This document shows, piece after piece, positions 9,831 through 30,335 of a stretch of DNA of 64,000 bases. The notes under the pieces were generated by a model. That model saw only the letters and a program-made list of their open reading frames with translations. It ran no database searches and was not told the origin of the DNA. The position numbers and the translations under genes were made by a program. Source of the stretch: Haliangium sp050303215 (GTDB lineage Bacteria; Myxococcota_A; Polyangia; Haliangiales; Haliangiaceae); NCBI RefSeq assembly GCF_050303215.1, contig NZ_JBNLBH010000019.1, positions 85,097 through 149,096 of the forward strand, read 5' to 3'. Position 1 is the first letter of the stretch. Each line of letters opens with the position of its first letter.

Positions 9831-10139
9831 GTGACCACGAAACAGTTCAATCGCTTGGACGTCGGTGACGAAACCACGCTCCAGATCTCGGGCAAGCTCG
9901 ATGTACTCACGGCCCCCGAGATGGCCCCGCTCATCGAAGAGTTGGTGACAGAGCAGCGGCGTAAGGTCACCGTCGATTTGTCAGGCCTCGACCTCATCGA
10001 CAGCTCGGGCGTCGCGGCCATCGTCGGGCTGTACAAGCGGGTCCGCGCCAGCGGCGGGCAGGTGACGGTATCCGGCGCGCGCGACCAGCCGCTGGCCATC
10101 TTCAAGCTGCTCCGCATGGACAAGGTGTTCAACCTCTAG
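9831..10139 (+). CDS. STAS-domain anti-anti-sigma factor (SpoIIAA/RsbV-like)
   Basis: 102-residue single STAS domain: TTLQISGKLDVLTAPEMAPLI, VTVDLSGLDLIDSSGVAAIV, and VTVSGARDQPLAIFKLLRMD. The serine of the DSSG motif is the known phosphorylation site in this family, the substrate of RsbW-type kinases such as the one 161 nt upstream. Start is GTG 9831. Together the pair forms a partner-switching module inside the polysaccharide cluster. Whether it controls a sigma factor or the polysaccharide machinery cannot be told from sequence. Confidence 0.88.
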   Translation: MTTKQFNRLDVGDETTLQISGKLDVLTAPEMAPLIEELVTEQRRKVTVDLSGLDLIDSSGVAAIVGLYKRVRASGGQVTVSGARDQPLAIFKLLRMDKVFNL

Positions 10140-10223
10140 CAGGCTGCTGATGGCGCTCGCCCCGGGCTGCGTCGGCTCGCGCCGAGATGCCCGCCGGGCC
10201 GCCCGTGACCGCGCACTTACATC

Positions 10224-11417
10224 ATGCGTGTCCTGGCGCTGACCAGCTTGTTCCCGAACAGCCAGCGGCCGCTGCTGTCGCCCTATAATCGGCAACAGTT
10301 CGCGGCCCTGGGTGAGATGTGCGAGCTCGAGGTGGTGGGGCCGGTGCCCTGGTTCCCGGGCGCGCGGCTGTTCTCGCGCTACACGGTGAGCGCGCGCATG
10401 CACCTGGTCCCCCCAGTCGAGGAGATCGGCGGCATGCGGGTGAGGCACCCGCGCTACCTGCACCTGCCGCGCGCGATCGCGCTCTCGCCGCTGCTGTTCG
10501 GCGGCTCGCTGGCGCGCGAGGTGCTGCGCTACCGGGGCCGCGTGGACGTGCTGCTGTCGGCCTGGGCCTACCCCGACGGCTGCGCCGCCATCGCCCTGGC
10601 CCAAGCCCTGGGCGTGCCGTGCGTGGTCAAGCTGCACGGCTCGGACGTGAACGTGCTTCCCGAGCGGACCAGCGTGCGCCTGTACATGCGCGCTCTGCTG
10701 CCGCGCGCGGCCCGGATCGTGGCCGTGAGCCGCGCCCTCGGCCGGCGCGTGACCGAGTTGGGAGTGGCCCCGGACCGGGTCGCCGTGGTCTACAACGGGG
10801 TCGATCCGGAGCTGTTCCACCTTCGTGACCGGGCCGCCGCCCGCACCGCCCTGGGTCTGCCGGCCGACGATCGCATCATTCTGTACGCCGGCAACCTGCT
10901 CGAGACCAAGGGCGTGCACGACCTGGTCGCGGCCTTCGAAGATACCGTGCGCCGGGTCCCGGACGCCCGCCTGGTGCTGGTCGGCGACGGCCCAGCGCGC
11001 GCGCACTGCGAGGAGGTCGCCCGCCGGGTGGGACCGCGCCTGCAACTCGCCGGCGGACAGCCGTTGGAGAGCATGGGGAGTTGGATCGCGGCCTGCGACG
11101 TGCTCACCCTGCCGAGTTGGAACGAGGGCACGCCCAACGTGATCCTGGAGGCCTTCGCCTGCGGGCGCCGAGTGGTGGCCACCGATGTGGGCGGGATCCC
11201 CGACCTGATCGATTCGGAGTTGGTCGGGGAGATGGTGCCGGTGCGCGACCGAGCCGCCCTGGCCGCGGCCCTGGCCCGCGCGGCGGTGCGCCCGTACCAG
11301 CCGGAGCAGATCGCGGCCGCCGGCGCCCGCGGCGACTGGCCGACCAGCGCAGCGCACCTGTACGAGGTCTTGCGCGCAGCGGTGGCCGAGAGCACGGCCG
11401 CCGCCGCGGCGGTGTGA
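10224..11417 (+). CDS. GT4-family glycosyltransferase
   Basis: GT-B fold retaining glycosyltransferase of 397 residues. The N-terminal acceptor domain starts MRVLALTSLFPNSQRPLLSP; VKLHGSDVNVLPE lies before the hinge. The C-terminal donor domain has VYNGVDPELFH, IILYAGNLLETKGVHDLVAA and the E-x7-E signature EGTPNVILEAFACGRRVVAT, followed by DVGGIPDLI. It would add a sugar to the lipid-linked intermediate on the cytoplasmic side. It ends 20 nt before the first Wzz-like gene and reads in the same direction, so it likely shares that transcript. Donor and acceptor sugars cannot be assigned. Confidence 0.9.
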   Translation: MRVLALTSLFPNSQRPLLSPYNRQQFAALGEMCELEVVGPVPWFPGARLFSRYTVSARMHLVPPVEEIGGMRVRHPRYLHLPRAIALSPLLFGGSLAREVLRYRGRVDVLLSAWAYPDGCAAIALAQALGVPCVVKLHGSDVNVLPERTSVRLYMRALLPRAARIVAVSRALGRRVTELGVAPDRVAVVYNGVDPELFHLRDRAAARTALGLPADDRIILYAGNLLETKGVHDLVAAFEDTVRRVPDARLVLVGDGPARAHCEEVARRVGPRLQLAGGQPLESMGSWIAACDVLTLPSWNEGTPNVILEAFACGRRVVATDVGGIPDLIDSELVGEMVPVRDRAALAAALARAAVRPYQPEQIAAAGARGDWPTSAAHLYEVLRAAVAESTAAAAAV

Positions 11418-11437
11418 TACGCTCGGAGAGCGTCTCC

Positions 11438-12673
11438 ATGGCCTCCACCACCACGTGGCAGCGCCCGGTTGGGCTTCGTCCCGCCGGGAGTGCGAGCGGG
11501 CGTCCGCCCGCCGATGGCTGGTCTCCGGACGACGACTGGCTCACCGACGAGCCGGCCATCTTCGGCGTGATCGTAGCCGAGCTGCAGCGCTTCAAGTCGC
11601 GGATGAAGTACCGCCCGCTGCCGGCGCTGCTGCTGGCCACGCTGATGACCGCCGGCGCGGTGATCCAGTTCGCGCGCAAGCCCCCGGAGTACACGGCCCG
11701 CGTCATCCTTCGCATCAGCGAGGGCGCGCTCAGCGACTACCGCGGCTCGGTGCTGCCGCAGCGGGAGCTCAAGGAGTACATCTATTCGTTCGCGCTCCCG
11801 GATCGGCTGCTGCTCGAAGAGATCATCGAGAAGCACGAGCTGTTTCAGGAGGAGATGGAGCTGCGCGGCGCCACCATGGCCCTCGATGAGCTCCGCGACG
11901 GGATCTCGATCGACGTCTACCACAACTTCTTCCACCAGAGCCGCGACCTCGACAGCACCCCGCGCTCGCTGCGCATGGCCATCAACTACACCCACGTGGA
12001 CGCCGAGTTCGCCTACAAGATGGCCGTCCTCCTGTCCGACTTGGTGGTGGCGGTGGAGTCCAAGAAGCGCCTCGACGAGGTCCGCTTCGCGTCGCAGAAC
12101 GCCCACGAAGTCCTGGCCGCGGCCGAGGCCGAGTACAACCAACGCGAAGAGCAGATCTCGGCGGCCATGACCGCCCTGGCCGACGCCGAGCTAGACGGGG
12201 ACGGGGTCGCCGCGGCCATGGCCCGGGTCGAGATCGCCAGCCTGGCCGAGGCCCAGCTCCGGGTCGCCCGCGAGCTGGAGAACTTGCGCGCTGAGACCTC
12301 GCGCATCGACTTCAGCCGCGGCCTGGAAGAACGACAGATGGGCCTGGTGTTCGAGTACGCCGGCCAGGTCCGACCAGTGGCCAAGCCCCCGCCCGGACCG
12401 ATCATGCTGAGCCTACTCGGCCTGGTCTGCTTCTGCATCTTCGTGCCCGTGTGCGCCATCGGCATCGGCACGGTGGACAGCCGGGTCCAGGACCTCGAAG
12501 ACGTGCGCCGGCTGGGCATGCCCGTGCTCGGCCACATCCCCGCCTTCGAGGGCGACTCGGTGGGCTCCCTGCGCCGCCGCGGCGCCCTGGCCCGACGCAG
12601 CTTCCTCGCCCTCATCGGCTTGCGCCCGAGCCGTAGAGTGCGCCGTTCTCGCCCCGAAAATCGTGTAGCATAG
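11438..12673 (+). CDS. Wzz-like chain-length/co-polymerase protein (first copy)
   Basis: 411-residue inner-membrane protein with Wzz/PCP topology: TM1 (LPALLLATLMTAGAVIQFA), a periplasmic part with heptad-rich helix (residues about 205-300), and TM2 (IMLSLLGLVCFCIFVPVCAIGIGTV). The cytoplasmic tail has the typical VQDLEDVRRLGMPVLGHIP. Start ATG 11438 has GGAGAG 7 nt upstream. PCP proteins set polysaccharide chain length and link the cytoplasmic kinase to the export channel. Two consecutive PCP genes precede a separate BY-kinase gene, so one may pair with the kinase and the other with the polymerase. Confidence 0.82.
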   Translation: MASTTTWQRPVGLRPAGSASGRPPADGWSPDDDWLTDEPAIFGVIVAELQRFKSRMKYRPLPALLLATLMTAGAVIQFARKPPEYTARVILRISEGALSDYRGSVLPQRELKEYIYSFALPDRLLLEEIIEKHELFQEEMELRGATMALDELRDGISIDVYHNFFHQSRDLDSTPRSLRMAINYTHVDAEFAYKMAVLLSDLVVAVESKKRLDEVRFASQNAHEVLAAAEAEYNQREEQISAAMTALADAELDGDGVAAAMARVEIASLAEAQLRVARELENLRAETSRIDFSRGLEERQMGLVFEYAGQVRPVAKPPPGPIMLSLLGLVCFCIFVPVCAIGIGTVDSRVQDLEDVRRLGMPVLGHIPAFEGDSVGSLRRRGALARRSFLALIGLRPSRRVRRSRPENRVA

Positions 12674-12684
12674 GCCATCGAGAC

Positions 12685-14268
12685 ATGCTCATTGGTATCC
12701 AGACCCCTCGCGACAAGTTCGACCAACTCATCGCGTTCGTGCGGCGCACGATGCGGTACTGGTGGCTGATCGGCATCATCGCGTTCGTCGGCGGCGTCTT
12801 GTCAGTGACCTTCGCGCTGCTTCAGAAGCCGAAGTTCATGTCCGAGACCAAGATCTTCTACAACGAGCGCATCCAGTCGAGCGTGCTGCAGGGGCGCGAA
12901 TACGCCACCAACACCAGGAACCTCGGCTACCGCTACCAAGAGATGCTGATGTCGCGCACCAACATGACGCGCATCATCGAGGCCAACGAGCTCTTCCCAA
13001 AGATCTTGGCCAAGCAGGGCCTCGACGCGGCCATCGAGGAGTTCAAGAAGAAGGCGCTCTTCCGGGTCCGCGGCACCAGCATGTTCTATATCGCCTTCAC
13101 CTCGGAGGATCCGGAGCTGTCCCAACAGGTGACTCAGATGATGGTCGATAGCCTGATCGAGGAGGACGAGCGGGTCCGACGCGAGCAGGCCTCGGCCACG
13201 ATGAACTTCCTGCTGGAGCAGAAGGAGAAGATCAACAAGGAGTTGGACAAGCGTCAGCGCGAGCTGGCCAAGTTCCTGTCCGAGCACCCCGAGTTCGCCC
13301 TCGACACGGCCCCGGGCGGCCAGAACACCCCCGGCGCGTCCATCCGGGCCCAGGCGGCCCAGGCGCGGAGCGGAACCCCGGCCCCGCTGCCGGCCAATAC
13401 CGACCCCCGGCTGGTAGCCCTGGAGCGGCAGCGGCAACGCATCAAGAACCGTCTGGCCCGGCCCGATGACGCCCGCACCCAGCAGCAGCCCAAGACCCCG
13501 GAGCAGATCGACGCCGAACGCCGGGTCGAGGAGGCAGAGCGCGACCTGCGCCGGGCCCAGCGCGACCTCGAGGACAAGCTGTCGCGCCTGACCCCGGCCC
13601 ACCCCGACGTCATCCGCGCCCAGCGCGAGGTCGCGGACGCACGCCAGCGGGTCACCCGCGCCCAGGCCCAGGTGCCGCCCGCGCCGCCGCCGCCCAAGCC
13701 CATGGATCGCGACGCTTTGCAAGAGGAGCTGCGGCGCCTCGAGCGCGAGATCTCGTCCACCCGACGAGACATCAAGGACAAACACGAAGGCGAAGAAGAG
13801 GAGGCCCTCCCCGAGGAAGACCTCGACGAGGGCAACTGGGTGGTGGCCCTGGAGACCGAGTACGCCCGCCTCCGGCAGGCGGTCGAGGAGCAGCGCAGCC
13901 GCCTGGATCGGACCGACTCCAGCCTGTCCCGGGCCGAGATCACGGCCAGCCAGCAGATGGCCGAACAGGGCGCGGTGCTGACCATCATCGACCCTCCCAG
14001 CCTGCCCACCATGCCGCAGGGCAAGGGGCGCGCGATCCTGGCCGCGGCCGGGCTCGCGGTGTTCCTGGTGCTGGGCACGATGCTGGCTCTGGCCCTGGCC
14101 CTGGTCGACGACCGCATCTACGGCGGCCGTGAGCTGGAGAGCCTGGGGGTCGCGCCGGTGGCGGTGGTGGTGCCCAAAGCCGACAAGCACGCTCGGCGGC
14201 AGGCCAAGCGCGCAAGCCGCTCCCGCAAGGCGAGCACACCGCCGAGAAAGCAGTCTCCCAGTGGCTGA
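12685..14268 (+). CDS. Wzz-like polysaccharide co-polymerase with long coiled coil (second copy)
   Basis: 527 residues. TM1 is WWLIGIIAFVGGVLSVTFALL with a Wzz entry KPKFMSETKIFYNE, and TM2 is ILAAAGLAVFLVLGTMLALALALV. Between them are long heptad segments (about 165-215 and 270-430) with charged repeats, an acidic patch (HEGEEEEALPEEDLDEG) and a Pro stretch (PPAPPPPKPM). The C-terminal tail is basic (RRQAKRASRSRKAS). The architecture resembles the GumC/EpsG class of PCP-2/3 proteins. It starts 11 nt after the previous gene and its stop overlaps the GTG of the BY-kinase gene by 8 nt, which indicates co-translation. Confidence 0.83.
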   Translation: MLIGIQTPRDKFDQLIAFVRRTMRYWWLIGIIAFVGGVLSVTFALLQKPKFMSETKIFYNERIQSSVLQGREYATNTRNLGYRYQEMLMSRTNMTRIIEANELFPKILAKQGLDAAIEEFKKKALFRVRGTSMFYIAFTSEDPELSQQVTQMMVDSLIEEDERVRREQASATMNFLLEQKEKINKELDKRQRELAKFLSEHPEFALDTAPGGQNTPGASIRAQAAQARSGTPAPLPANTDPRLVALERQRQRIKNRLARPDDARTQQQPKTPEQIDAERRVEEAERDLRRAQRDLEDKLSRLTPAHPDVIRAQREVADARQRVTRAQAQVPPAPPPPKPMDRDALQEELRRLEREISSTRRDIKDKHEGEEEEALPEEDLDEGNWVVALETEYARLRQAVEEQRSRLDRTDSSLSRAEITASQQMAEQGAVLTIIDPPSLPTMPQGKGRAILAAAGLAVFLVLGTMLALALALVDDRIYGGRELESLGVAPVAVVVPKADKHARRQAKRASRSRKASTPPRKQSPSG

Positions 14269-15199
14269 AACCAAGCGATTCGGACCCGACGTCAAGACCG
14301 TGGCCGACACCCAGGACATGCGCGCGACCGGGGGTCCGCGGCCGGCGAGCGACACCAAGCGGACCGTGGCGATGGCCGCGCTGGGAGAGATCTCGTCCGA
14401 GATTCTGACCGGCCGGACTGACTCCCGCCCGGGCAGCCACGGTAGCCCGAGCGGCGCCGACTCGACCATGATGTTGCAGCTCAACGACCTCGAGCTGCAA
14501 CCGTCGGCGCTCCCGATGGACGAGGTCCGACAGCCGCCGGAGATCACGCTCACCGCGCACCAGCTCCCCCCCGGGGTTCCCCTGGATCCGCGCCTGATCC
14601 TGCTGGCCGAGGCGGACACGGACCGCGCCGCCGCCTTCCGTATCCTGCGCCACCACCTCATGGACCACGGCCGCCCCCAGGTCATCGTGGTGTCCAGCCC
14701 CAGCCCGGGCGAGGGCAAGACCACGTGCGCCGTCAACCTGGCCCTGGCCCTGGCCGAGTGCAACCGAGCCCGCGTGCTCCTGGTCGAGGCCACGGTGCGC
14801 CGGCCCCAACTCGCCAGCCTGTTTGGATTCATGCCGCCGTGGTGCTTCGCCGAGCAGCTCGCCGCGCACCGCCAGCAGCCGCTGCTGCCGTGGAGCGCCA
14901 TGCACCTGCCCGATCAGTGGCTGCACGTGGCGGCCATGAACCCCGGCCTCGATCAGCACCAGTTGCTCGACGCGCCCGCCTTTGCCATCGCCATGGAGCG
15001 CCTGCGCCTGGGCCGCTATGACCACATCGTCGTGGACGCGCCCGCGGTGCTGGGCAGCGCCGAGGTCAACCTGATCCAGGACGCGGCCGACGGCGTCATC
15101 TTGGTCGCGCGGGCCAAGCAGACCACCACCCGCATGATGCGCCGGGCGGTGGAGCAGCTCAGCCCCACCAAGGTCATCGGCACGGTCTTGCTGCGATAG
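14261..15199 (+). CDS. Split BY-kinase-like cytoplasmic ATPase (CpsD/CapB family)
   Basis: 312-residue soluble ATPase of the bacterial tyrosine-kinase/MinD-like group. About 140 residues of Ala/Thr/Ser-rich N-terminal sequence precede the domain. Walker A is VVSSPSPGEGKTTCAVNLAL and Walker B is YDHIVVDAPAVLGS. The Walker A' motif, normally with two Asp (hhhDxDxR), reads VLLVEATVRRPQL, so both Asp positions are changed. The C-terminus stops soon after GTVLLR, with no tyrosine cluster for autophosphorylation. GTG 14261 overlaps the preceding Wzz-like gene, its expected membrane partner. It may be a regulatory or catalytically altered member. Confidence 0.82.
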   Translation: MAETKRFGPDVKTVADTQDMRATGGPRPASDTKRTVAMAALGEISSEILTGRTDSRPGSHGSPSGADSTMMLQLNDLELQPSALPMDEVRQPPEITLTAHQLPPGVPLDPRLILLAEADTDRAAAFRILRHHLMDHGRPQVIVVSSPSPGEGKTTCAVNLALALAECNRARVLLVEATVRRPQLASLFGFMPPWCFAEQLAAHRQQPLLPWSAMHLPDQWLHVAAMNPGLDQHQLLDAPAFAIAMERLRLGRYDHIVVDAPAVLGSAEVNLIQDAADGVILVARAKQTTTRMMRRAVEQLSPTKVIGTVLLR

Positions 15200-15205
15200 C
15201 CGAAC

Positions 15206-16654
15206 ATGCGCCCTCACCGCTCCCGGAAGTCCATCGCACGCCCGGCCCCGCTCGCCTGCGCGCTGCTCGTGGCGGGCTCGTGGTCGCTGCTCGTGGCCCC
15301 GACCCACACCCACGCCGACCCCTACAGCGTGCACGCCGAAGGCGCCGTGGCCCTGGCCTGGACCGACAACGCGGCCAACCGCCCCGAGCTGGTCCAGGTC
15401 GCGGGCGAGAGCCTGCCCGAGGCGGGCTTCTTCACCCAGCTCCGGCCATCGGTCCTGTTCACGTACGAGCAGCGCCGAGCCGTGCACGTCAGCGCCGCCG
15501 CCCTCGATATCAACCTGTACGAGACCGCCGAGCCGTCCAACTCCTATAACGGCACCCTCTCGTACAACGGCCTGCTCCTGCTGTCACCCGTGAGCGAGCT
15601 CGGACTCGGGGCCGCGCTCGGCTTCGGACGTGTCGATCCCCTCGATCTGGCCCAGGCCAACCAGGTGCAGGGCAACACGACCTTCGTCTCCACCGGCGTC
15701 ACCCAGGACCTGCGCCGCCAGCTCAGCGCTGATCTGCGGGTGAACCAGGGCTTCGCCTACACCTTCGTGCGCACCAACCAGCCCACCTCGGTCGTCGATC
15801 CCAACGATCCCGACGCCCCCGCCGAGCTCGTGGACAACTTCAGCCGGGCCCACAGCGTGAGCCTGACCTTGGGCGGCGATCGCACCTGGGCCCGCACTTC
15901 GCTCGGCCTGGTGGCCAACGTGAACTACGTCGGCGTCGACCAGAACGGCGACAACATCCAGCTCATCAATAATCTGTCCGCCAACGTCCGCCGCGACCTC
16001 GACCCCTTCTGGTCGGCGTCAGCCACCCTCGGCGTCGGGACCATCCACGTGCTCGAGCAGCCCCCGGGCATGGAGGGCGGCGACAGCTTCGGGATCACGC
16101 CCACGGGCAGCCTGACGGCCAACTATCTTCGCCCCGTGGGCGCCGTGACCGCGAACCTGAGCGCTACCGTGGGCTACACCGTCACCCCCAACCTGCTGCT
16201 CGGCAACGTGACCAACACCGCCAACGGCGCGCTCAGCGCCAGCATCCCCCTGCCCTGGTTCCGGCGTGGCCCCGAGACCACAGTGACGGTGGCGAGCACG
16301 CTCGCGATGTCGCACTCGCGCCCCAGCCTGCAGGCGAGCGGTGATCCCACCTGGAACAGCTACACCGCCGATGGGGTCGTGAGCTGGGCGGCCCAGGAAG
16401 GCCTGAACGTGGCGCTGCGCTACCAGTTCGTGCGCACCGATGTGTTCTACGGCGACGAGTCCATGGCCACCGGCGACATCCAGCCCCCTGAGGACTTCTT
16501 CCGCCATACCATCCTGGTGGAGTTCAACGGCCGCTACCCGGCCCGCCCTGCAGCGCAGCTCCCCGATCGCTCCGGCCGACGCGTGGACCTGTCCAACGAG
16601 CAGCCGATCGGCAGCGACGGCGACCAACAGAACGAGCCCGGGCAGCGCCGGTAG
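15206..16654 (+). CDS. Outer-membrane beta-barrel protein of the polysaccharide cluster
   Basis: 482 residues with an N-terminal signal (ACALLVAGSWSLLVAPTHTHA, cleavage near ADPYS). The rest alternates amphipathic strands and Gly/Asn/Asp turns, e.g. GLGAALGFGRVDPLDL, ARTSLGLVANVNYVGVDQ, NVALRYQFVRTDVFY, ending HTILVEFNGRYPARP. This pattern indicates a large outer-membrane barrel. It starts 6 nt after the BY-kinase gene. By location it may be the integral outer-membrane partner needed because the OPX protein here is short; that role is inference. No specific family motif was recognised. Confidence 0.72.
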   Translation: MRPHRSRKSIARPAPLACALLVAGSWSLLVAPTHTHADPYSVHAEGAVALAWTDNAANRPELVQVAGESLPEAGFFTQLRPSVLFTYEQRRAVHVSAAALDINLYETAEPSNSYNGTLSYNGLLLLSPVSELGLGAALGFGRVDPLDLAQANQVQGNTTFVSTGVTQDLRRQLSADLRVNQGFAYTFVRTNQPTSVVDPNDPDAPAELVDNFSRAHSVSLTLGGDRTWARTSLGLVANVNYVGVDQNGDNIQLINNLSANVRRDLDPFWSASATLGVGTIHVLEQPPGMEGGDSFGITPTGSLTANYLRPVGAVTANLSATVGYTVTPNLLLGNVTNTANGALSASIPLPWFRRGPETTVTVASTLAMSHSRPSLQASGDPTWNSYTADGVVSWAAQEGLNVALRYQFVRTDVFYGDESMATGDIQPPEDFFRHTILVEFNGRYPARPAAQLPDRSGRRVDLSNEQPIGSDGDQQNEPGQRR

Positions 16655-16703
16655 CTCCTGGGGCCCAGGCCCCCGCCCAGGGGACACCAGCGCCCCAAAA
16701 CGC

Positions 16704-16747
16704 GACAACGGCCGGCAGGGCAGTGTGCCCGGAGCCGGCCGTCGTTG
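16704..16747. terminator. Nested inverted repeat, candidate bidirectional terminator
   Basis: ACGGCCGGC (16708-16716) pairs with GCCGGCCGT (16734-16742), and inside it GGGCA/TGCCC forms a second short stem. It sits between the stop of the outer-membrane barrel gene (+) and the 3' end of the tRNA (-), which converge here. No T-tract follows, so intrinsic termination is only suggested. Confidence 0.5.
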
Positions 16748-16758
16748 CGTGAGCGTCC

Positions 16759-17713
<955 letters not shown>

Positions 17714-17739
<26 letters not shown>

Positions 17740-17813
17740 GACGCACCGGCGACACCCGGTCGCGCGCGGTGACGATGGACTCGACACCGCCGAGGTGCTG
17801 TCCGCGAGCTGAG
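17714..17813 (+). repeat. Direct repeat duplicating the 3' end of the LuxR-type gene
   Basis: The last codons and stop of the regulator (17714-17740, starting CCGCCGAGGTGCTGTCC) recur at 17787-17813 with one mismatch in 27 nt, 73 nt downstream. The second copy lies outside the gene. It suggests a small tandem duplication or slipped recombination at the gene's end. Confidence 0.75.
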
Positions 17814-17845
17814 CTCGCGCGCCTCGGCATGTGCTCGCCTCGAGG

Positions 17846-20715
<2,870 letters not shown>

Positions 20716-20861
20716 GCTGTGTTCGTCCTCGTGACGGCTGAATCCGCCGGGCGCAGCGCGCCCGCGTCTCCCCCGCAAGCGGGTGTCCGGGTTGACCAAT
20801 GATACCTCGACCTTAGAGCCAAGCATAGAGCGCGGCCACGAAAGCCAGAGGGCGGGGTCGA

Positions 20862-22196
<1,335 letters not shown>

Positions 22197-22215
22197 GATG
22201 GGCTGCCTCCCGCGC

Positions 22216-22836
<621 letters not shown>

Positions 22837-22840
22837 GTCG

Positions 22841-23329
22841 TCACTCGCTTGTGGAATCAGGGCGTTGTCTTCGGCGCAACCCTTTCACATGAGCCAGGGC
22901 CGCGTCCAGCCCCAGGTAGTAGCTTTGGGCGCCGAAGCCGCAGATCTGGCCGACGCACCGCGCCGCGGTGAGCGAGGTGTGCCGAAACGACTCGCGCGCG
23001 TGGATGTTGGACAGATGGACCTCTACCGCCGGCAGCGCCACGGCCTCGAGGGCGTCGCGGATGGCGACGCTGGTGTGGGTGTAGGCGGCCGGGTTGATGA
23101 CCAGGGCGTCGTAGGTGCCGGCCGCGTCCTGGATGTGCCCGACCAGCTCGCCCTCGTGGTTGCTCTGCACGCTGTCGAGCTCGGCCCCGGCGGCGCCGGC
23201 TCGGCGCTCGAGCTCGGCGTCGATCTCGGCCAGGGTGACGCGGCCGTAGATCTCGGGCTCCCGCGTGCCGAGCAGGTTGAGGTTGGGCCCGTGCAGCACC
23301 AAGATGCGAACCGGCGACGACTCGTCCAT
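22841..23329 (-). CDS. aroQ: Type II 3-dehydroquinate dehydratase
   Basis: Shikimate pathway enzyme converting 3-dehydroquinate to 3-dehydroshikimate; a small dodecameric enzyme (162 residues, normal size). Motifs: ILVLHGPNLNLLGTREPEIY (catalytic Tyr region), SNHEGELVGHIQDA, INPAAYTHTSVAIRDAL, and VEVHLSNIHARESFRHTS (catalytic His and Arg). It is between the roadblock/LC7 gene (9 nt) and accB (4 nt), and complements the fused AroK-AroB encoded two genes upstream. Confidence 0.96.
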   Translation of the reverse strand: MDESSPVRILVLHGPNLNLLGTREPEIYGRVTLAEIDAELERRAGAAGAELDSVQSNHEGELVGHIQDAAGTYDALVINPAAYTHTSVAIRDALEAVALPAVEVHLSNIHARESFRHTSLTAARCVGQICGFGAQSYYLGLDAALAHVKGLRRRQRPDSTSE

Positions 23330-23338
23330 GGCGACGGG

Positions 23339-23698
23339 TTACATCAACTCTGCCATCAGCTTGGGCGTCGTGATCCGCATCAGGAAGCGGCACTTGCCCA
23401 GGTTGCCGCCCGGTCGGAGGGCGACAGCCATGAAGTACTCCTCGTTGAGCATCCTGACCACCAGGACGAGTTGCTCGGCCTTGAGGACCATCTCCTCGAC
23501 CGCGCCGACCTTGAGGGTCTCGGCTGCCTTCGTCACCTGGGTCAGGATGTAGGAGAACTCCATGACGATGATGTTGACGTCGAACCCGTTCGTCTCGTGC
23601 ACGTAGGTATCGACCGGGATCCCGTCCAGTCCCATGATGACGGCCCCGATCCCATCACCTACGCTATCAACGACCTTTTGTAATTGTTCTCTGAACAC
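23339..23698 (-). CDS. Roadblock/LC7-domain protein
   Basis: 119-residue roadblock/LC7 (Longin-like) protein. Start GTG 23698 gives MFREQLQKVVDSVGDGIGAV and follows an AGGG site; the frame extends 19 codons further upstream, but that sequence looks non-coding. Core motifs are AVIMGLDGIPVDTYV, EMVLKAEQLVLVVRMLNEE and YFMAVALRPGGNLGKCRFLM. The family includes MglB, the GAP/co-GEF of the polarity GTPase MglA in Myxococcus. Location in the pil run hints at a polarity or pilus-control role, but no MglA-like GTPase gene is in the window. It is more divergent than true MglB. Confidence 0.85.
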   Translation of the reverse strand: MFREQLQKVVDSVGDGIGAVIMGLDGIPVDTYVHETNGFDVNIIVMEFSYILTQVTKAAETLKVGAVEEMVLKAEQLVLVVRMLNEEYFMAVALRPGGNLGKCRFLMRITTPKLMAELM

Positions 23699-23775
23699 GT
23701 TATCCCTGCTCTGGCTTATATCACAGGACCACATTCCTGGGTCGGTCGAGCGCACCGGATCGTATCAGTGCCCGC

Positions 23776-29608
<5,833 letters not shown>

Positions 29609-29612
<4 letters not shown>

Positions 29613-30322
29613 TGTACATCCCCCTCGGCCTGGAGCTCTTCGGGATACAGGGCAATCGTGCGCTCTTGGACTGCCTGGGGCATCGTCGGGTCGGCGCTGG
29701 CGGTGTTGTCGGGGCTGATGCGAAGGCTCACGAAGCCCGAGCGCACCGAGATGACCTGTGCTTTTTCGAGTCCAATGCAGTCATTCTTACGCGCGGTGTG
29801 GCCCTTCGACGAGCTGTCCACGAACAGCGCGTAGCTGACCGTGCCACGTAGGACGATCCCGACCAGGCGCAGATCGCGAAGCGAGTAGTTGTCGGCGACG
29901 AACTTCTTGCAGGTCCGCTCGGGCGCCCGACGCGAGAGCTCGCCGCTGCCGTCGGCCGGCGTCGTCGTGTTCATCGGGCGGAAGGGATCACGCCGCCCGG
30001 TCCCACCGGCGAGGTTCAAGCCGAAGTCCTGGCGCGTGAACACGTGCCGAACCCGACCCGCCTCTTCTTCACCGATGCGGTCGTCGATCTTCTCGTGGAA
30101 CTTGAGCGCGGGGCCACCCCCGCCGGCGCGCGGCGCCTGCGCGCCGGGGCCTCGTCGACCACCGGCCGGGGTCGTGATCGGTTCGAAGCCGGTGTCGTCG
30201 TCCTCGCCACATCCGACCGACAGCACCAGCGCGACCGCCACGGCCGCGAGCCATGACCACGAGCGCCGACCTGGCGGTGATCGCAGCGCCGGCGGGGCGT
30301 ATACATGGATGGTTGCCTTCAT
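29609..30322 (-). CDS. pilP: PilP pilus-alignment lipoprotein
   Basis: Inner-membrane lipoprotein (237 residues) that joins PilN/PilO to the PilQ secretin. The signal ends in lipobox LSVGC with CGEDDD after it. A disordered Gly/Pro/Arg linker (GGRRGPGAQAPRAGGG) precedes the C-terminal PilP beta domain: GRRDPFRPM, YSLRDLRLVGIVLRGTVSYA, LFVDSSSKGHTARKND, GFVSLRISPDN. Start ATG 30322 has AGGAG 8 nt upstream; the frame is open further up but overlaps pilO. Confidence 0.92.
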
Positions 30323-30335
30323 GTCGTCGCTCCTG

